This document shows, piece after piece, positions 9,267 through 18,170 of a DNA stretch of 64,000 nucleotides (the stretch's first letter is position 1; every line of letters begins with the position of its first letter). Both the position numbers and the translations under genes were made by a program. Below the pieces are notes generated by a model. That model had not been told where the DNA came from. It ran no database searches and saw nothing but the letters and a program-made list of their open reading frames with translations. The DNA is from Halomonas colorata (GTDB taxonomy: Bacteria; Pseudomonadota; Gammaproteobacteria; Pseudomonadales; Halomonadaceae). The DNA lies in the NCBI RefSeq assembly GCF_014897985.1, contig NZ_JABUZA010000009.1, positions 1 to 64,000 on the forward strand, given 5' to 3'.

Positions 9267-10288
9267 TGAGTATTTCCAATGACATGACCAGCCAGTTTGC
9301 ACTCGATGTGCAGGGCTTTCAGCGCTTGCAGCATACCGCTCGAATGGACCCTGAAGCCGGTGTGCATTCGGCCGCCCAGCAGTTTGAAGCGCTTTTCGTA
9401 CAAATGATGATGAAGAGTATGCGTGACGCCATCCCCACCTCCGGTTTACTGAGCAGTAGCACGACCGATACCTACCAACAGATGTTGGACCAACAGTGGT
9501 CACAGGTAATTGCGTCTAAAGGTATGGGGTTAGCCGATGTGTTGGTAGACCAGCTAAAGCGCCAAGGCGTTGTAGGTAACGCTAATAACGCTGACCAAGA
9601 GCTACAAACGCTAATTGCGGGCATCCCTCGTGGTACGCCTCGCGTGCTGGATGGGGCGCTACAGCCTCAAGATGAGCGTGCTGTAGGCGCTCAAGCCACT
9701 AGCCGATTCTTGAGCGAGCTTGAAGCAATACGTCAGGGCACCATCGTCGAAGAAAGCCAGCCGATCACTATTAATGCTCCGGTAACAACAGTCAATGCGC
9801 CTGATCACGTGCAGCGATTTATGGAAAAACTAGCGGTACCCGCTCAAGCTGCCAGTGCGGCCAGCGGAGTGCCTGCAGAGCTTATTCTAGCTCAGGCGGC
9901 GCTTGAAACCGGCTGGGGGCGGCATGAAATACCGACTCATCGGGGAGGCAATAGCCATAACCTGTTTGGAATCAAGGCAGGTAGCCACTGGCAGGGCGAG
10001 ACAACGGATATCGTGACTCACGAATATATTAACGGTCGGCGTACCCAGGTCGTTGATACGTTCCGGGTATATGATTCGTTTGAACATTCGCTTACCGACT
10101 ATGCCAACCTGATCGGTAATAATCCTCGCTATGCTGGTGTTGTGCAGGCTGCTAATGCCGAGCAGGCAGCCCATGCCCTGCAGCAGGGTGGTTATGCAAC
10201 TGACCCGCGCTATGCACAAAAATTGGTCGCCGTCATGAATACCATGGGGCCAGTAACACAGAGTACTTTCTTAGCTGATTCGCGCTAA
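9266..10288 (+). CDS. flgJ: FlgJ, rod cap and peptidoglycan hydrolase
   Basis: Bifunctional: residues ~1-100 are the rod-binding/cap domain (AAQQFEALFVQMMMKSMRDA) and residues ~185-335 are a glucosaminidase that opens the cell wall for the rod. The hydrolase block LILAQAALETGWG with its catalytic Glu is intact, as is the NLFGIKAG block. 340 residues, a little longer than E. coli FlgJ (313). Last gene of the flgB-J run; a sigma-28 promoter follows its stop codon. Confidence 0.97.
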   Translation: MSISNDMTSQFALDVQGFQRLQHTARMDPEAGVHSAAQQFEALFVQMMMKSMRDAIPTSGLLSSSTTDTYQQMLDQQWSQVIASKGMGLADVLVDQLKRQGVVGNANNADQELQTLIAGIPRGTPRVLDGALQPQDERAVGAQATSRFLSELEAIRQGTIVEESQPITINAPVTTVNAPDHVQRFMEKLAVPAQAASAASGVPAELILAQAALETGWGRHEIPTHRGGNSHNLFGIKAGSHWQGETTDIVTHEYINGRRTQVVDTFRVYDSFEHSLTDYANLIGNNPRYAGVVQAANAEQAAHALQQGGYATDPRYAQKLVAVMNTMGPVTQSTFLADSR

Positions 10289-10294
10289 CGGGGC

Positions 10295-10321
10295 TCAAGT
10301 TTTTCAGGGCGCTGCCGATAA
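10295..10321 (+). promoter_or_regulatory. Sigma-28 (FliA) promoter of flgKL
   Basis: TCAAGTTT, 11 bases, GCCGATAA: a perfect -10 and one mismatch in the -35 against TAAAGTTT-N11-GCCGATAA. It starts seven bases after the flgJ stop and about 29 bases lie between the -10 box and the flgK ATG. This fits late (class 3) expression of the hook-filament junction proteins in addition to read-through. Confidence 0.9.
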
Positions 10322-10349
10322 ATTATCCATCGGCCCAAGGATATGAACC

Positions 10350-12281
10350 ATGAGCATGTTTTCTGTTGGCTTAAGCGGCCTTAATGCCGCCCAGAATGCC
10401 CTCAACACCACCAGTAACAATATTAGTAATATTTTTACTCCCGGCTATAACCGCGAACTCACCCAGCTGGGCGAAGGACGTGTGAGTGGCGGTGTTCAAG
10501 TCAATGCTATTGAGCGACAGTTCAATATTTATGTCGCTAACCAGCTAAACAATGCGAAAACACAATCGAGTGCGCTTGAGACCTATAACAATCAGGTTTC
10601 GCAAATCGATAATCTGCTGGCCGACCGAGCAGCTGGCTTATCGCCGTTGATGCAGGGTTTCTTCTCTTCGCTGGAAGATCTTGCAAGCTCGCCGTCTGAC
10701 CCCGCCGCTCGGCAAGGCGTATTAGGTACAGCCAATACATTGAGTGCTCAGTTCCGTTCTTTTGATGGCTATCTGCAGGATATGCAGAGCAATATCAATA
10801 GCCAAATCAAAGACGAAGTTACCCAGATCAATAATACGACAGAGCAGATTGCGGGCTTAAATAAAGAGATTGCCTTGGCTCGTGCGCGAACAGGCGAAGC
10901 GCCTAATAGTTTGCTTAACCAGCGCGATAAAATGGTTTCCGATCTTAACGAGCGGATGGATCTGCGTCTAAATATTCAAGACGGCAAAACCTATAACATT
11001 AGTTTGCCCAATGGCCAGCCACTGGTAACGGGAACAAACTCATTCCAACTTGAAGCAGTGAAAGCTGATTCTGACCCACAGCGTACGGTAGTCGGTTATC
11101 GTGATGGTGGTAATAATTTAACGAAGCTAGACGAGTCAACGATCAAAGGTGGTGCGTTAGGTGGGTTAATGTCCTTCCGCTCAGAAACGCTGGACAAAAC
11201 TCAAAATCAGATTGGCCAACTAGCTGTTTCGCTATCCGTTGCGTTTAACGAGCAGCATAAAAAAGGCGTAGATCTGGATGGTGAGCAGGGCGGTGACTTT
11301 TTCTCCGTACGTGCGCCACAAGGTTACGCCAACGAGAAAAATATCGGTAATGCTGATGTGACGGTGACATTTGACGCCGCCAATATCGACCAGCTTAAGG
11401 CAACTGATTACACCGTTCGTTTTGAAGACAATGCGCCTGTCGTTACACGTAATGATAGTGGGCAAGTCGTAGCGTTTGATCAAGAATCTTGGGATAACGG
11501 TAATGAGTTGAAATTTGGCGGTATCAGTGTTGAATTTAACGGTAGTGCGCGCTCCGGCGACCGTTTCGAAATCCAGCCTGTACGCCGTGCCGGTAACGGA
11601 ATGGAAGTTAATATTGCTGATGTGGACAAAATAGCCGCTGGTGATGCGGGGCTTGATGACCAAGGCGGCAGCCCGCTTAACTCATTTAAAAGCACGGGCA
11701 ATTTAGATGTTAGCGAGTTAAGCACAGCATCCGGCGCTTTTTCTGAGAATAAGCAATATCAGCTAAAGGTGGATGAGGAAGGTACGCTGACACTGACGCC
11801 TGAAGCAAGAATCACCGTTGACGGTGCAGTCTTTGATGCATCTGAAGATAAGTTATCAGTTGGAGATGCTGTTGTTATTGATGGCATCAGTTTTACGCTG
11901 GATGAACTCCCAGACGAGGATGCAACGGCAACGTTAACCGTCAGCCAGAACATTATCGCAGCCACTGGCGATAACCGTAACGCATTGGCCCTGCAAGAAC
12001 TGCAGAGCAAGTCCGTGGTGGGTGGCTCCGCTTCCGTGAGCGGTGCTTATGCATCGATTGTCAGCGATGTCGGTAACCGCACTAATATTACTCAGGTCAA
12101 CCTGGATGCGCGCCAAGGCCTAACCGATCAGCTGCGTGCTGTTCAGCAGTCTGAGTCGGGCGTTAACCTGGATGAAGAGGCCGCCAACCTGATTCGTTAC
12201 CAGCAGTACTATATGGCTAACGCTCGTGTCATTGATACGGCGGGCACCATTATGGATACCATCTTGAACCTGCGCGGCTAA
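10350..12281 (+). CDS. flgK: FlgK, hook-filament junction protein 1
   Basis: Connects hook and filament. N-terminus MSMFSVGLSGLNAAQNALNT with NISNIFTPGYNRE, and C-terminus with the block SGVNLDEEAANLIRYQQYYMANARV. 643 residues, longer than E. coli FlgK (547); the extra length lies in the variable, surface-exposed middle. AAGGATATGAACC precedes the ATG. Under the sigma-28 promoter at 10295. Confidence 0.97.
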   Translation: MSMFSVGLSGLNAAQNALNTTSNNISNIFTPGYNRELTQLGEGRVSGGVQVNAIERQFNIYVANQLNNAKTQSSALETYNNQVSQIDNLLADRAAGLSPLMQGFFSSLEDLASSPSDPAARQGVLGTANTLSAQFRSFDGYLQDMQSNINSQIKDEVTQINNTTEQIAGLNKEIALARARTGEAPNSLLNQRDKMVSDLNERMDLRLNIQDGKTYNISLPNGQPLVTGTNSFQLEAVKADSDPQRTVVGYRDGGNNLTKLDESTIKGGALGGLMSFRSETLDKTQNQIGQLAVSLSVAFNEQHKKGVDLDGEQGGDFFSVRAPQGYANEKNIGNADVTVTFDAANIDQLKATDYTVRFEDNAPVVTRNDSGQVVAFDQESWDNGNELKFGGISVEFNGSARSGDRFEIQPVRRAGNGMEVNIADVDKIAAGDAGLDDQGGSPLNSFKSTGNLDVSELSTASGAFSENKQYQLKVDEEGTLTLTPEARITVDGAVFDASEDKLSVGDAVVIDGISFTLDELPDEDATATLTVSQNIIAATGDNRNALALQELQSKSVVGGSASVSGAYASIVSDVGNRTNITQVNLDARQGLTDQLRAVQQSESGVNLDEEAANLIRYQQYYMANARVIDTAGTIMDTILNLRG

Positions 12282-12297
12282 TTCTGGAGCTTAAATT

Positions 12298-13560
12298 ATG
12301 CGTATTAGTACCGTTACCATGTTTGAGCAAAGCACGGCGTCCATGAACCGCCAGCAGAGCGATTTCTTAAAGGTGAGCCAGCAGATCGCCAGCGGTCGTC
12401 GGGTGGTAAATCCTTCAGATGATCCGCAGGCGGCATCACGTGCCGTTGGTGTTGATCAGTCGATCGCCATCACAGAGCAGTATGCGGACTCGCGCGTTTC
12501 TGCTCGCAATTCGCTTTCTCAGACAGAAAGCATATTAAACAGCGTGAGTGATGCGGTCACTAGTGCCAAAACACTGCTAATCCAGGCTTCCAGCGATACC
12601 CTAAGCAACGCTGACCGTGAGTCGATTGCCAGTGAGCTAAAAGGGGTTTATGAAACGCTGATTGGCCAGGCTAATGCTACCGATGGCAATGGACGCTATC
12701 TGTTTGGTGGCTATAAAGATAATGCGCCGCCTTTTGTTAAAACGGCTGAAGGTAATGTTGAATATAGTGGCGATGTCAATGGTCGTCAGCAGCAGGTTGA
12801 CGCCTCCCGCTTAATGCCTGTTACCGAAAATGGTAAAACTATTTTCCAAAGTGTGCCCAGTGGTGCTGGCTATATTGCAGAAGCTGTCAAAGAAGATGGC
12901 ACACGCAACACGGGTAGCGTGACCTTTAGTGGCCCCCAGGTCACAGACGTTAGCGATGACAATTATGGGGATGACTACCGTGTCGCCTTCGGGGGAACGG
13001 AGGATGCGCCCACCTATACAGTACAGCGTTTTGACGAAGCCACAAATGCCTGGTCTAACGTAGAGGAGCATGTTGATCAGCCCTATACTGGTGGCACGGA
13101 TACACAGCAGCTCTCGTTCGGCGGAGTGAAAGTCTCATTAGAAGGCCAGCCGCAGTCAGGTGACCAAATTTTAGTCGCCCAGGCAGGCAGCGATCAGCGC
13201 GAACCGGATCTGTTTAAAACGCTAGAGTCGGCTATTCGTGTATTGGAAACCCCAGCCGAAAGTACCAGTGAGCGAGCGGAACTGCGCAATACCTTGAATA
13301 CCTCAATGCGCGATTTGGATAACGCACTGGATAACGTATTGACGGTACGTGCCTCTGCTGGTGCAAGGCTGAATGAGCTGGATGTTATTGATGCAGTTGG
13401 TAGCAACCGAATGATGAACTATACGCAGACATTATCAGATTTAGTCGATCTTGATTACGCCGAGGCGATTTCTGAGTACAGTTTGCGTCAGGTTGGCTTG
13501 CAGGCATCGCAAAAAGCATTTGTCGATATTAAAGGTATGTCTCTGTTCGACTATATGTAA
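12298..13560 (+). CDS. flgL: FlgL, hook-filament junction protein 3
   Basis: Flagellin-like junction protein of 420 residues (E. coli FlgL is 317). The N-terminal helix (MRISTVTMFEQSTASMNRQQ, SGRRVVNPSDDPQAASRAV) and C-terminal helix (YAEAISEYSLRQVGLQASQKAF) are the conserved D0/D1 parts. The extra ~100 residues lie in the variable middle. Sixteen bases after flgK and followed by a terminator. Confidence 0.96.
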   Translation: MRISTVTMFEQSTASMNRQQSDFLKVSQQIASGRRVVNPSDDPQAASRAVGVDQSIAITEQYADSRVSARNSLSQTESILNSVSDAVTSAKTLLIQASSDTLSNADRESIASELKGVYETLIGQANATDGNGRYLFGGYKDNAPPFVKTAEGNVEYSGDVNGRQQQVDASRLMPVTENGKTIFQSVPSGAGYIAEAVKEDGTRNTGSVTFSGPQVTDVSDDNYGDDYRVAFGGTEDAPTYTVQRFDEATNAWSNVEEHVDQPYTGGTDTQQLSFGGVKVSLEGQPQSGDQILVAQAGSDQREPDLFKTLESAIRVLETPAESTSERAELRNTLNTSMRDLDNALDNVLTVRASAGARLNELDVIDAVGSNRMMNYTQTLSDLVDLDYAEAISEYSLRQVGLQASQKAFVDIKGMSLFDYM

Positions 13561-13589
13561 TTGTAAGCCACAGATAGACATCGCTATTT

Positions 13590-13622
13590 AAAGCCCCTGT
13601 GCCTTTTAGGCATGGGGGCTTT
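13590..13622. terminator. Bidirectional terminator between flgL and fliR
   Basis: Hairpin AAAGCCCCTGTGCCT, loop TT, AGGCATGGGGGCTTT with A and T runs on either side. It lies between two convergent operons (flgKL on plus and fliL-R on minus) and can serve both. Confidence 0.88.
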
Positions 13623-13634
13623 GATATAGGGGCT

Positions 13635-14426
13635 TTAGTTTATGGGTGCCATTGTTTCTATTAAGGTTTGCATCATTCCAAGCGCTTGGCTAAAGAGAGA
13701 CTGCAAAAAACGTCCGATATCGTTCATCAATACCATTAAAAGAGTAATACCTACAGTTAATGAGGTGGGAAAGCCGATATTGAAAACCGTAAGTTGGGGG
13801 GCGGAGCGGTTAAGAATGCCGAGCGCCAGGTTAATAATCAGCAGGGCGCCTACCAGTGGCAATGCCAGTAACATGCCGGAGGCAAATATAGTGCCTGCGT
13901 AACGGGCAAGAAGCTCAAAGGCGCCAGGGTTTAAGCCTCCTATGCCAATGGGTAAGGTCACAAAACTCATAATCAGCGTTTCAAGTACCATTAAATGGCC
14001 ATTAAACGCTAAAAACATCAACAGCGTAATCATATATAAAATACGCGAAAGCACCATGATGTTGGTGCCGCTTGAAGCATCAAAAAAGGTCGCAAATGCT
14101 AGCCCCATCTGCAAACCAATATACTCCCCGGCCGCCTGAACAACAGCAAACACAATATGCATCACCAGCCCCATGGCTAGCCCGATAAGCATCTGTTCCA
14201 CCATGATGCCGACCCCTGCCCACGACATAATGGCCACATTTGGCATGGCAGGAAGAATGGGAGCAATGACAATGGTAACTAACGCGGCGAGCCCTACTTT
14301 CGCCTGGTTGGGGATACTTGAGTGTCCCCAAAGCGGAGAAGCGGCCATGAACGCCGTAATGCGCGCAAAGGGCCATAGAAAGGCTATTAACCAGCCTTGC
14401 AGCTGCGCAAAGGTGATATCCACCAT
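13635..14426 (-). CDS. fliR: FliR, export gate membrane protein
   Basis: Part of the FliPQR export gate inside the MS ring. 263 residues with about six hydrophobic segments; recognisable blocks are FLWPFARITAFMAASPLWG near the N-terminus and LPLVGALLIINLALGILNRSAPQLTVFNIGFP. Last gene of the minus-strand fliL-R run, four bases after fliQ. Confidence 0.96.
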   Translation of the reverse strand: MVDITFAQLQGWLIAFLWPFARITAFMAASPLWGHSSIPNQAKVGLAALVTIVIAPILPAMPNVAIMSWAGVGIMVEQMLIGLAMGLVMHIVFAVVQAAGEYIGLQMGLAFATFFDASSGTNIMVLSRILYMITLLMFLAFNGHLMVLETLIMSFVTLPIGIGGLNPGAFELLARYAGTIFASGMLLALPLVGALLIINLALGILNRSAPQLTVFNIGFPTSLTVGITLLMVLMNDIGRFLQSLFSQALGMMQTLIETMAPIN

Positions 14427-14430
14427 GGGA

Positions 14431-14700
14431 TTACATCACCATGTTGGGAATGTTGCTAAACAGCCGGGTAGTAAAATCAGTAATCAAACTAATCAGCCAT
14501 GGGCCTGCGAGTACCAAGACAGCAAACACCGCCAGAATTTTAGGAATAAAGGTCAGCGTCATTTCGTTAATTTGCGTGGCCGCTTGAAAGAGACTGACGA
14601 TCAAGCCTGTGAAGAGTGCCGCCAGTAGTATAGGCCCTGCAAGAAACAGCGTTACACGCATGCCCTGGTAAGCCATGCTCATCACCATTTCAGGAGTCAT
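14431..14700 (-). CDS. fliQ: FliQ, export gate membrane protein
   Basis: Two-helix membrane protein of 89 residues, exactly the family size. Blocks LFLAGPILLAALFTGLIVSLFQAATQINEMTL and FIPKILAV are diagnostic of FliQ. Lies between fliP and fliR. Confidence 0.97.
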   Translation of the reverse strand: MTPEMVMSMAYQGMRVTLFLAGPILLAALFTGLIVSLFQAATQINEMTLTFIPKILAVFAVLVLAGPWLISLITDFTTRLFSNIPNMVM

Positions 14701-14730
14701 TGGATTGCTCCTTGCCGCTTAATGCGGCAC

Positions 14731-15510
14731 TTAAATAACATAAAAGCTTTGGGCTAGTGAGCCAATGATTAACTGCCAACCGTCAACCAATATAAAAAGC
14801 ATTAATTTGAACGGTAGTGAGATCGTCACCGGGGGCACCATCATCATGCCGAGTGCCATTAACGTACTGGCCACGACTAAATCGATAATCAAAAAAGGAA
14901 TAAAAACAGTAAACCCAATTTGAAATGCAGTTTTAAGCTCACTGGTAACAAAGGCAGGTAGAAGCACCCTGAAAGGAAGCTCTTCAGGGCCTTGTAGGGG
15001 GCCTACATCTGCTAAGCGCACGAACAGAGCCAGGTCGGGTTCTCGCGTCTGAGCCAGCATAAATTCACGAAATGGTAGTTGGGCCCGCACCAAAAACTCT
15101 TCAAAATTAATGGTTTCGTTGGATAAAGGCTGCCAGGCAGTGTCGTACACCTGGGCCAGAACGGGTGACATAATAAAAAAGGTCAAAAAGAGAGCAATAC
15201 CTAACAGTACCTGATTAGGCGGCGTTGCCTGTGTACCCATCGCCGTTCTAAGAAGGCTAAGGACGATAATAATTCGGGTAAAGCTGGTCATCATCAGTAG
15301 CATTGCGGGCAAAAAAGCCAGCGAGCTTAAAAACAGCAGCGTTTGAAGTGATAGCGACCACTGCTGACCACCGTCCTCAAGCGGTTGCGAGATAATGCCT
15401 GGCAATTGCTGTGCGTGCGCGGGATTAACCAGTATACAAAGCGTAATCGCAATGCCAAACAGCAGCCAAGACTGCCAGTAGGGCCGAGAGGAGTGCATCC
15501 TATGCCTCAT
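14731..15510 (-). CDS. fliP: FliP, export gate membrane protein
   Basis: Core pentamer of the flagellar export gate. The 259-residue precursor has a signal-like N-terminus ([19 protein letters not shown]), then [27 protein letters not shown] and [19 protein letters not shown]. The C-terminal membrane segments ([22 protein letters not shown]) are intact. Overlaps fliO by 4 bases (ATGA). Confidence 0.97.
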   Translation of the reverse strand: MRHRMHSSRPYWQSWLLFGIAITLCILVNPAHAQQLPGIISQPLEDGGQQWSLSLQTLLFLSSLAFLPAMLLMMTSFTRIIIVLSLLRTAMGTQATPPNQVLLGIALFLTFFIMSPVLAQVYDTAWQPLSNETINFEEFLVRAQLPFREFMLAQTREPDLALFVRLADVGPLQGPEELPFRVLLPAFVTSELKTAFQIGFTVFIPFLIIDLVVASTLMALGMMMVPPVTISLPFKLMLFILVDGWQLIIGSLAQSFYVI

Positions 15511-15947
15511 GGTGTTTGGTGGGGGTCGTCGCGCGTACTTCTGCGCCGGTTTTTTACCAGCGCCTGAGAAAGCCGCTGTGAAAAGCGTGGAGCATCAGGG
15601 GCGGGAGAGTCATCGGGTGGGCGCTCTTCTGGGGCTGGGCGCTCGTGTAGCTTGGTAATTCGCCCACCGCTTACCCCAAGGACCAGCCAGGTATCTTCGA
15701 TTTCCACCACCACGACACGCTCGCGATTTCCAACTGCAGTGCTGGTGATAACGCGAAGCCGAGCGCCCTGTTGGGGGCGCACGTTCTGCCAGCGTTTTAA
15801 AAGTGCCGTGCAAAGCAGAATCATGGCAATAACAAATGCCAGCGCCGCGGCAGTCTTGCCTAGCATGGCCATGCCGATAAACGCATCGCCACTATCGCTA
15901 AGCGACTCTAGCGCGCCGCTTGGGAGTGAGGTTGTTTCAGCGCTCAT
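15507..15947 (-). CDS. fliO: FliO, export gate assembly factor
   Basis: Bitopic membrane protein of 146 residues: one transmembrane helix at about 27-46 ([22 protein letters not shown]) and a basic cytoplasmic tail including [21 protein letters not shown], the most conserved FliO stretch. FliO assists FliP oligomerisation. 4-base overlaps on both sides (fliN, fliP) suggest translational coupling. Confidence 0.93.
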   Translation of the reverse strand: MSAETTSLPSGALESLSDSGDAFIGMAMLGKTAAALAFVIAMILLCTALLKRWQNVRPQQGARLRVITSTAVGNRERVVVVEIEDTWLVLGVSGGRITKLHERPAPEERPPDDSPAPDAPRFSQRLSQALVKNRRRSTRDDPHQTP

Positions 15948-16459
15948 CGATTAAGCTTGTGAATGCGCTCGGAAGGAGTAATGATTTCCGTAATACGGAT
16001 ACCGTACTTGTCTTCAATAACGACGACTTCACCCTGTGCGATCAAATAGCCGTTAATCAGGATATCCATGGGTTCACCCGCTAGCCCGTCAAGCTCGATA
16101 ACAGACCCTTGCGCTAGCTCAAGTAGTTGCTTGATCGTTAATTTTGTACGGCCAAGCTCAACGGTAAGCTTGACCGGAATATCCATGATCATTTCAAGAT
16201 CACGCGCCTGCGCACTTTCACCTATGGCGCTGAGAGGGCGAAAGATATCGTCGCTTGCCGCTTTGGCTGTTGAAGTGTCAGGTGCCGCGTCGCTAGGTGC
16301 GGGTTGCTCTTCCGCTGCTTCCTGTTCGGCCATCGCCGCCGCCCATGGATCTTCCTCGTCGGCGACATCGTTAGTGGCTGGGTTCTCTGCTTGTTCAGAC
16401 ATGGCGTCCGCCCAATCGTCATCGGAGACATTTTGATCGGGTTTGTTGGGATCAGTCAT
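15944..16459 (-). CDS. fliN: FliN, C-ring switch protein
   Basis: Rotor switch component. The C-terminal ~85 residues are the SpoA domain (DIPVKLTVELGRTKLTIKQL, then GEPMDILINGYLIAQGEVVVIEDKYGIRI). The N-terminal ~85 residues are a very acidic, alanine-rich extension (DPWAAAMAEQEAAEEQ and similar), making the protein 171 aa against 137 in E. coli. Overlaps fliM by 4 bases. Confidence 0.96.
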   Translation of the reverse strand: MTDPNKPDQNVSDDDWADAMSEQAENPATNDVADEEDPWAAAMAEQEAAEEQPAPSDAAPDTSTAKAASDDIFRPLSAIGESAQARDLEMIMDIPVKLTVELGRTKLTIKQLLELAQGSVIELDGLAGEPMDILINGYLIAQGEVVVIEDKYGIRITEIITPSERIHKLNR

Positions 16460-17511
16460 GCTTTGGATTCCTTGGCTTTCTGTCGCGTCGAACCTTTAAT
16501 AAAGTCCTTTGACGATACGTTATTCATAGCGGCATGGTCGATCATGTGAAGTACGCGCAGCGCATGCTGCTGACGCTGGCTGCCATATTCGCATTCCATG
16601 ACGGGGACTCCATCAACACGAGCGGTTATCGTATTGGGGATATCTAACGGTAATACGTCGCCTTGCTTGAGCCCCATCACGTGCGCAATACGGCTAGGTA
16701 TTTGGGCAAACTCCGCTACAAGCTCTACTTCAGATTGACGTAACTCGCTGGCCATACGGCGGGACCAAGTGCCGTCATGGTCGTGATTACTATCATTGAT
16801 AGGGTTGGCCAGCAGGTCTCGTAAAGGCTCAATCATGGCGTAAGGCATGCAGATCTGGAAATTGCTTGAGAGGTTGCCCACCTCAATGTTGAACTTGGTA
16901 TTAACTACAATTTCGTTGGGGGAATTGGTGATGTTGGCAAACTTGGACTGCACTTCAGAGCGCATAAAATTAACATCAAGCGGATACACGACTTTCCACG
17001 CTTCCTGATAGGCATCGATGGCCAGGTTCAGTAGGCGGTGAATAATGCGCTGCTCTGTATTGGTAAACTCACGACCGTCTGACTTGGTGACAAAGCGCCC
17101 ATCGCCGCCAAATAAGTTATCCACTACCATAAACACAAGATTGGGTGGAAACACAACGAGTGCAGAACCGCGCAAGGGCTTCATTGACACAAGGTTCAGG
17201 TTGGTCGGCACCGGAACATTGCGTGAGAACTCGCTAAAACTTTGATAGCGAACGGATTCAACCGTGATATCGGCGCTGCGCCGAATCAAGTTAAATAAAC
17301 CGTTTCGGAAGTAGCGGGCAAAGCGCTCATTGATAAAGTCGAGTGCATGCAGCCGCTCACGAATGACCCGATGTTGCGTTGAGGGATCATAAGGGCGAAT
17401 GCGCGCCTCATCCTGTGATGGCGATGCTGAAGGCGATGGCTCATCATCACCACTGACACCTTTTAATAAGGCGTCAATTTCTTCCTGGGACAGTAGATCG
17501 TCCTGCGACAT
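16456..17511 (-). CDS. fliM: FliM, C-ring switch protein
   Basis: Binds phospho-CheY and forms the rotor C ring. N-terminal CheY-binding peptide LLSQEEIDALLKGVSGDDE is intact; the CheC-like middle domain contains RHGL-type residues RYFRNGLFNLIRRSADITVESVRYQSF; the C-terminal SpoA domain covers the last ~80 residues. 351 aa, slightly longer than E. coli (334). Confidence 0.97.
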   Translation of the reverse strand: MSQDDLLSQEEIDALLKGVSGDDEPSPSASPSQDEARIRPYDPSTQHRVIRERLHALDFINERFARYFRNGLFNLIRRSADITVESVRYQSFSEFSRNVPVPTNLNLVSMKPLRGSALVVFPPNLVFMVVDNLFGGDGRFVTKSDGREFTNTEQRIIHRLLNLAIDAYQEAWKVVYPLDVNFMRSEVQSKFANITNSPNEIVVNTKFNIEVGNLSSNFQICMPYAMIEPLRDLLANPINDSNHDHDGTWSRRMASELRQSEVELVAEFAQIPSRIAHVMGLKQGDVLPLDIPNTITARVDGVPVMECEYGSQRQQHALRVLHMIDHAAMNNVSSKDFIKGSTRQKAKESKA

Positions 17512-17531
17512 GAACGGCTCCAGTTCCCGGC

Positions 17532-18008
17532 TTATTGCACAATAAATTCGGTAAACAGCACTTCGCGTAAATCAAGCGGCGGCTGGTTTTCCGTTAAAGG
17601 AACGCCGAGGCGGCTGATAATAGCCTGCGCGAGCTGTTCTTTGCCTTCAACCGAGGTAAGTTCGCTGGCCTGTTTACCCGACAGTAAAATCAGTAGCCGG
17701 CTACGCACCTGAGGCATATGTTCTTCGATAATTGCTTTGCTTTCCTCATTACCTACACGCAGCGTGATGCCTGTATATAGTAAGCGAGACCCATAGCTGT
17801 CATCGGCGAGATTGACCGTAAAGGGGTCAATGCGGGTAAAAACAGGTGGTTCGCGCTCTGCTGTTGGCTGGGTTCCTTCGTCAGCGCTATGGCCATCTCG
17901 CTGGTCGAGCACCATATAAATGGCGGCAGCCGCGCCCGCTGAAGAGAGGAGCACTAGAACAATCATTATCCAGAGCAGTTTTTTGGAGCCGCCGCTTTTT
18001 TCAGCCAT
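17532..18008 (-). CDS. fliL: FliL, stator-associated membrane protein
   Basis: Single-pass inner membrane protein that surrounds and stabilises stator units. From the ATG at 18008 it is 158 aa beginning MAEKSGGSKKLLW, with a transmembrane helix (IMIVLVLLSSAGAAAAIYMVL) and a periplasmic domain (FTRIDPFTVNLADDS; LLYTGITLRVG; closing VLFTEFIVQ). In-frame starts at 18026 (ATG) and 18044 (GTG) would add 6 or 12 residues. First gene of the fliL-R group, with a 20-base gap to fliM. Confidence 0.93.
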   Translation of the reverse strand: MAEKSGGSKKLLWIMIVLVLLSSAGAAAAIYMVLDQRDGHSADEGTQPTAEREPPVFTRIDPFTVNLADDSYGSRLLYTGITLRVGNEESKAIIEEHMPQVRSRLLILLSGKQASELTSVEGKEQLAQAIISRLGVPLTENQPPLDLREVLFTEFIVQ

Positions 18009-18089
18009 TTCTCGTTTCGTTCCCATAATCGCTACACATGCCACTGATTACGCATTATGCCTAATATGGCTGTGAGTGATGAAATGAAC

Positions 18090-18108
18090 AGGCTCGCTTG
18101 GCGAGCCT
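18090..18108. terminator. Hairpin between fliK and fliL, possible weak terminator
   Basis: Perfect 8-bp stem AGGCTCGC / GCGAGCCT with a 3-base loop (TTG). It sits in the 160-base gap between the fliF-K and fliL-R groups, both on the minus strand. The T-run after it on the minus strand is poor, so it may be an attenuator or processing site rather than a full terminator. Confidence 0.5.
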
Positions 18109-18170
18109 ATCTTTTGGTTTAGCTGTTTTCTACGTATCTAAATCGTAAGTTGCTATCAATTTCGCTGCCG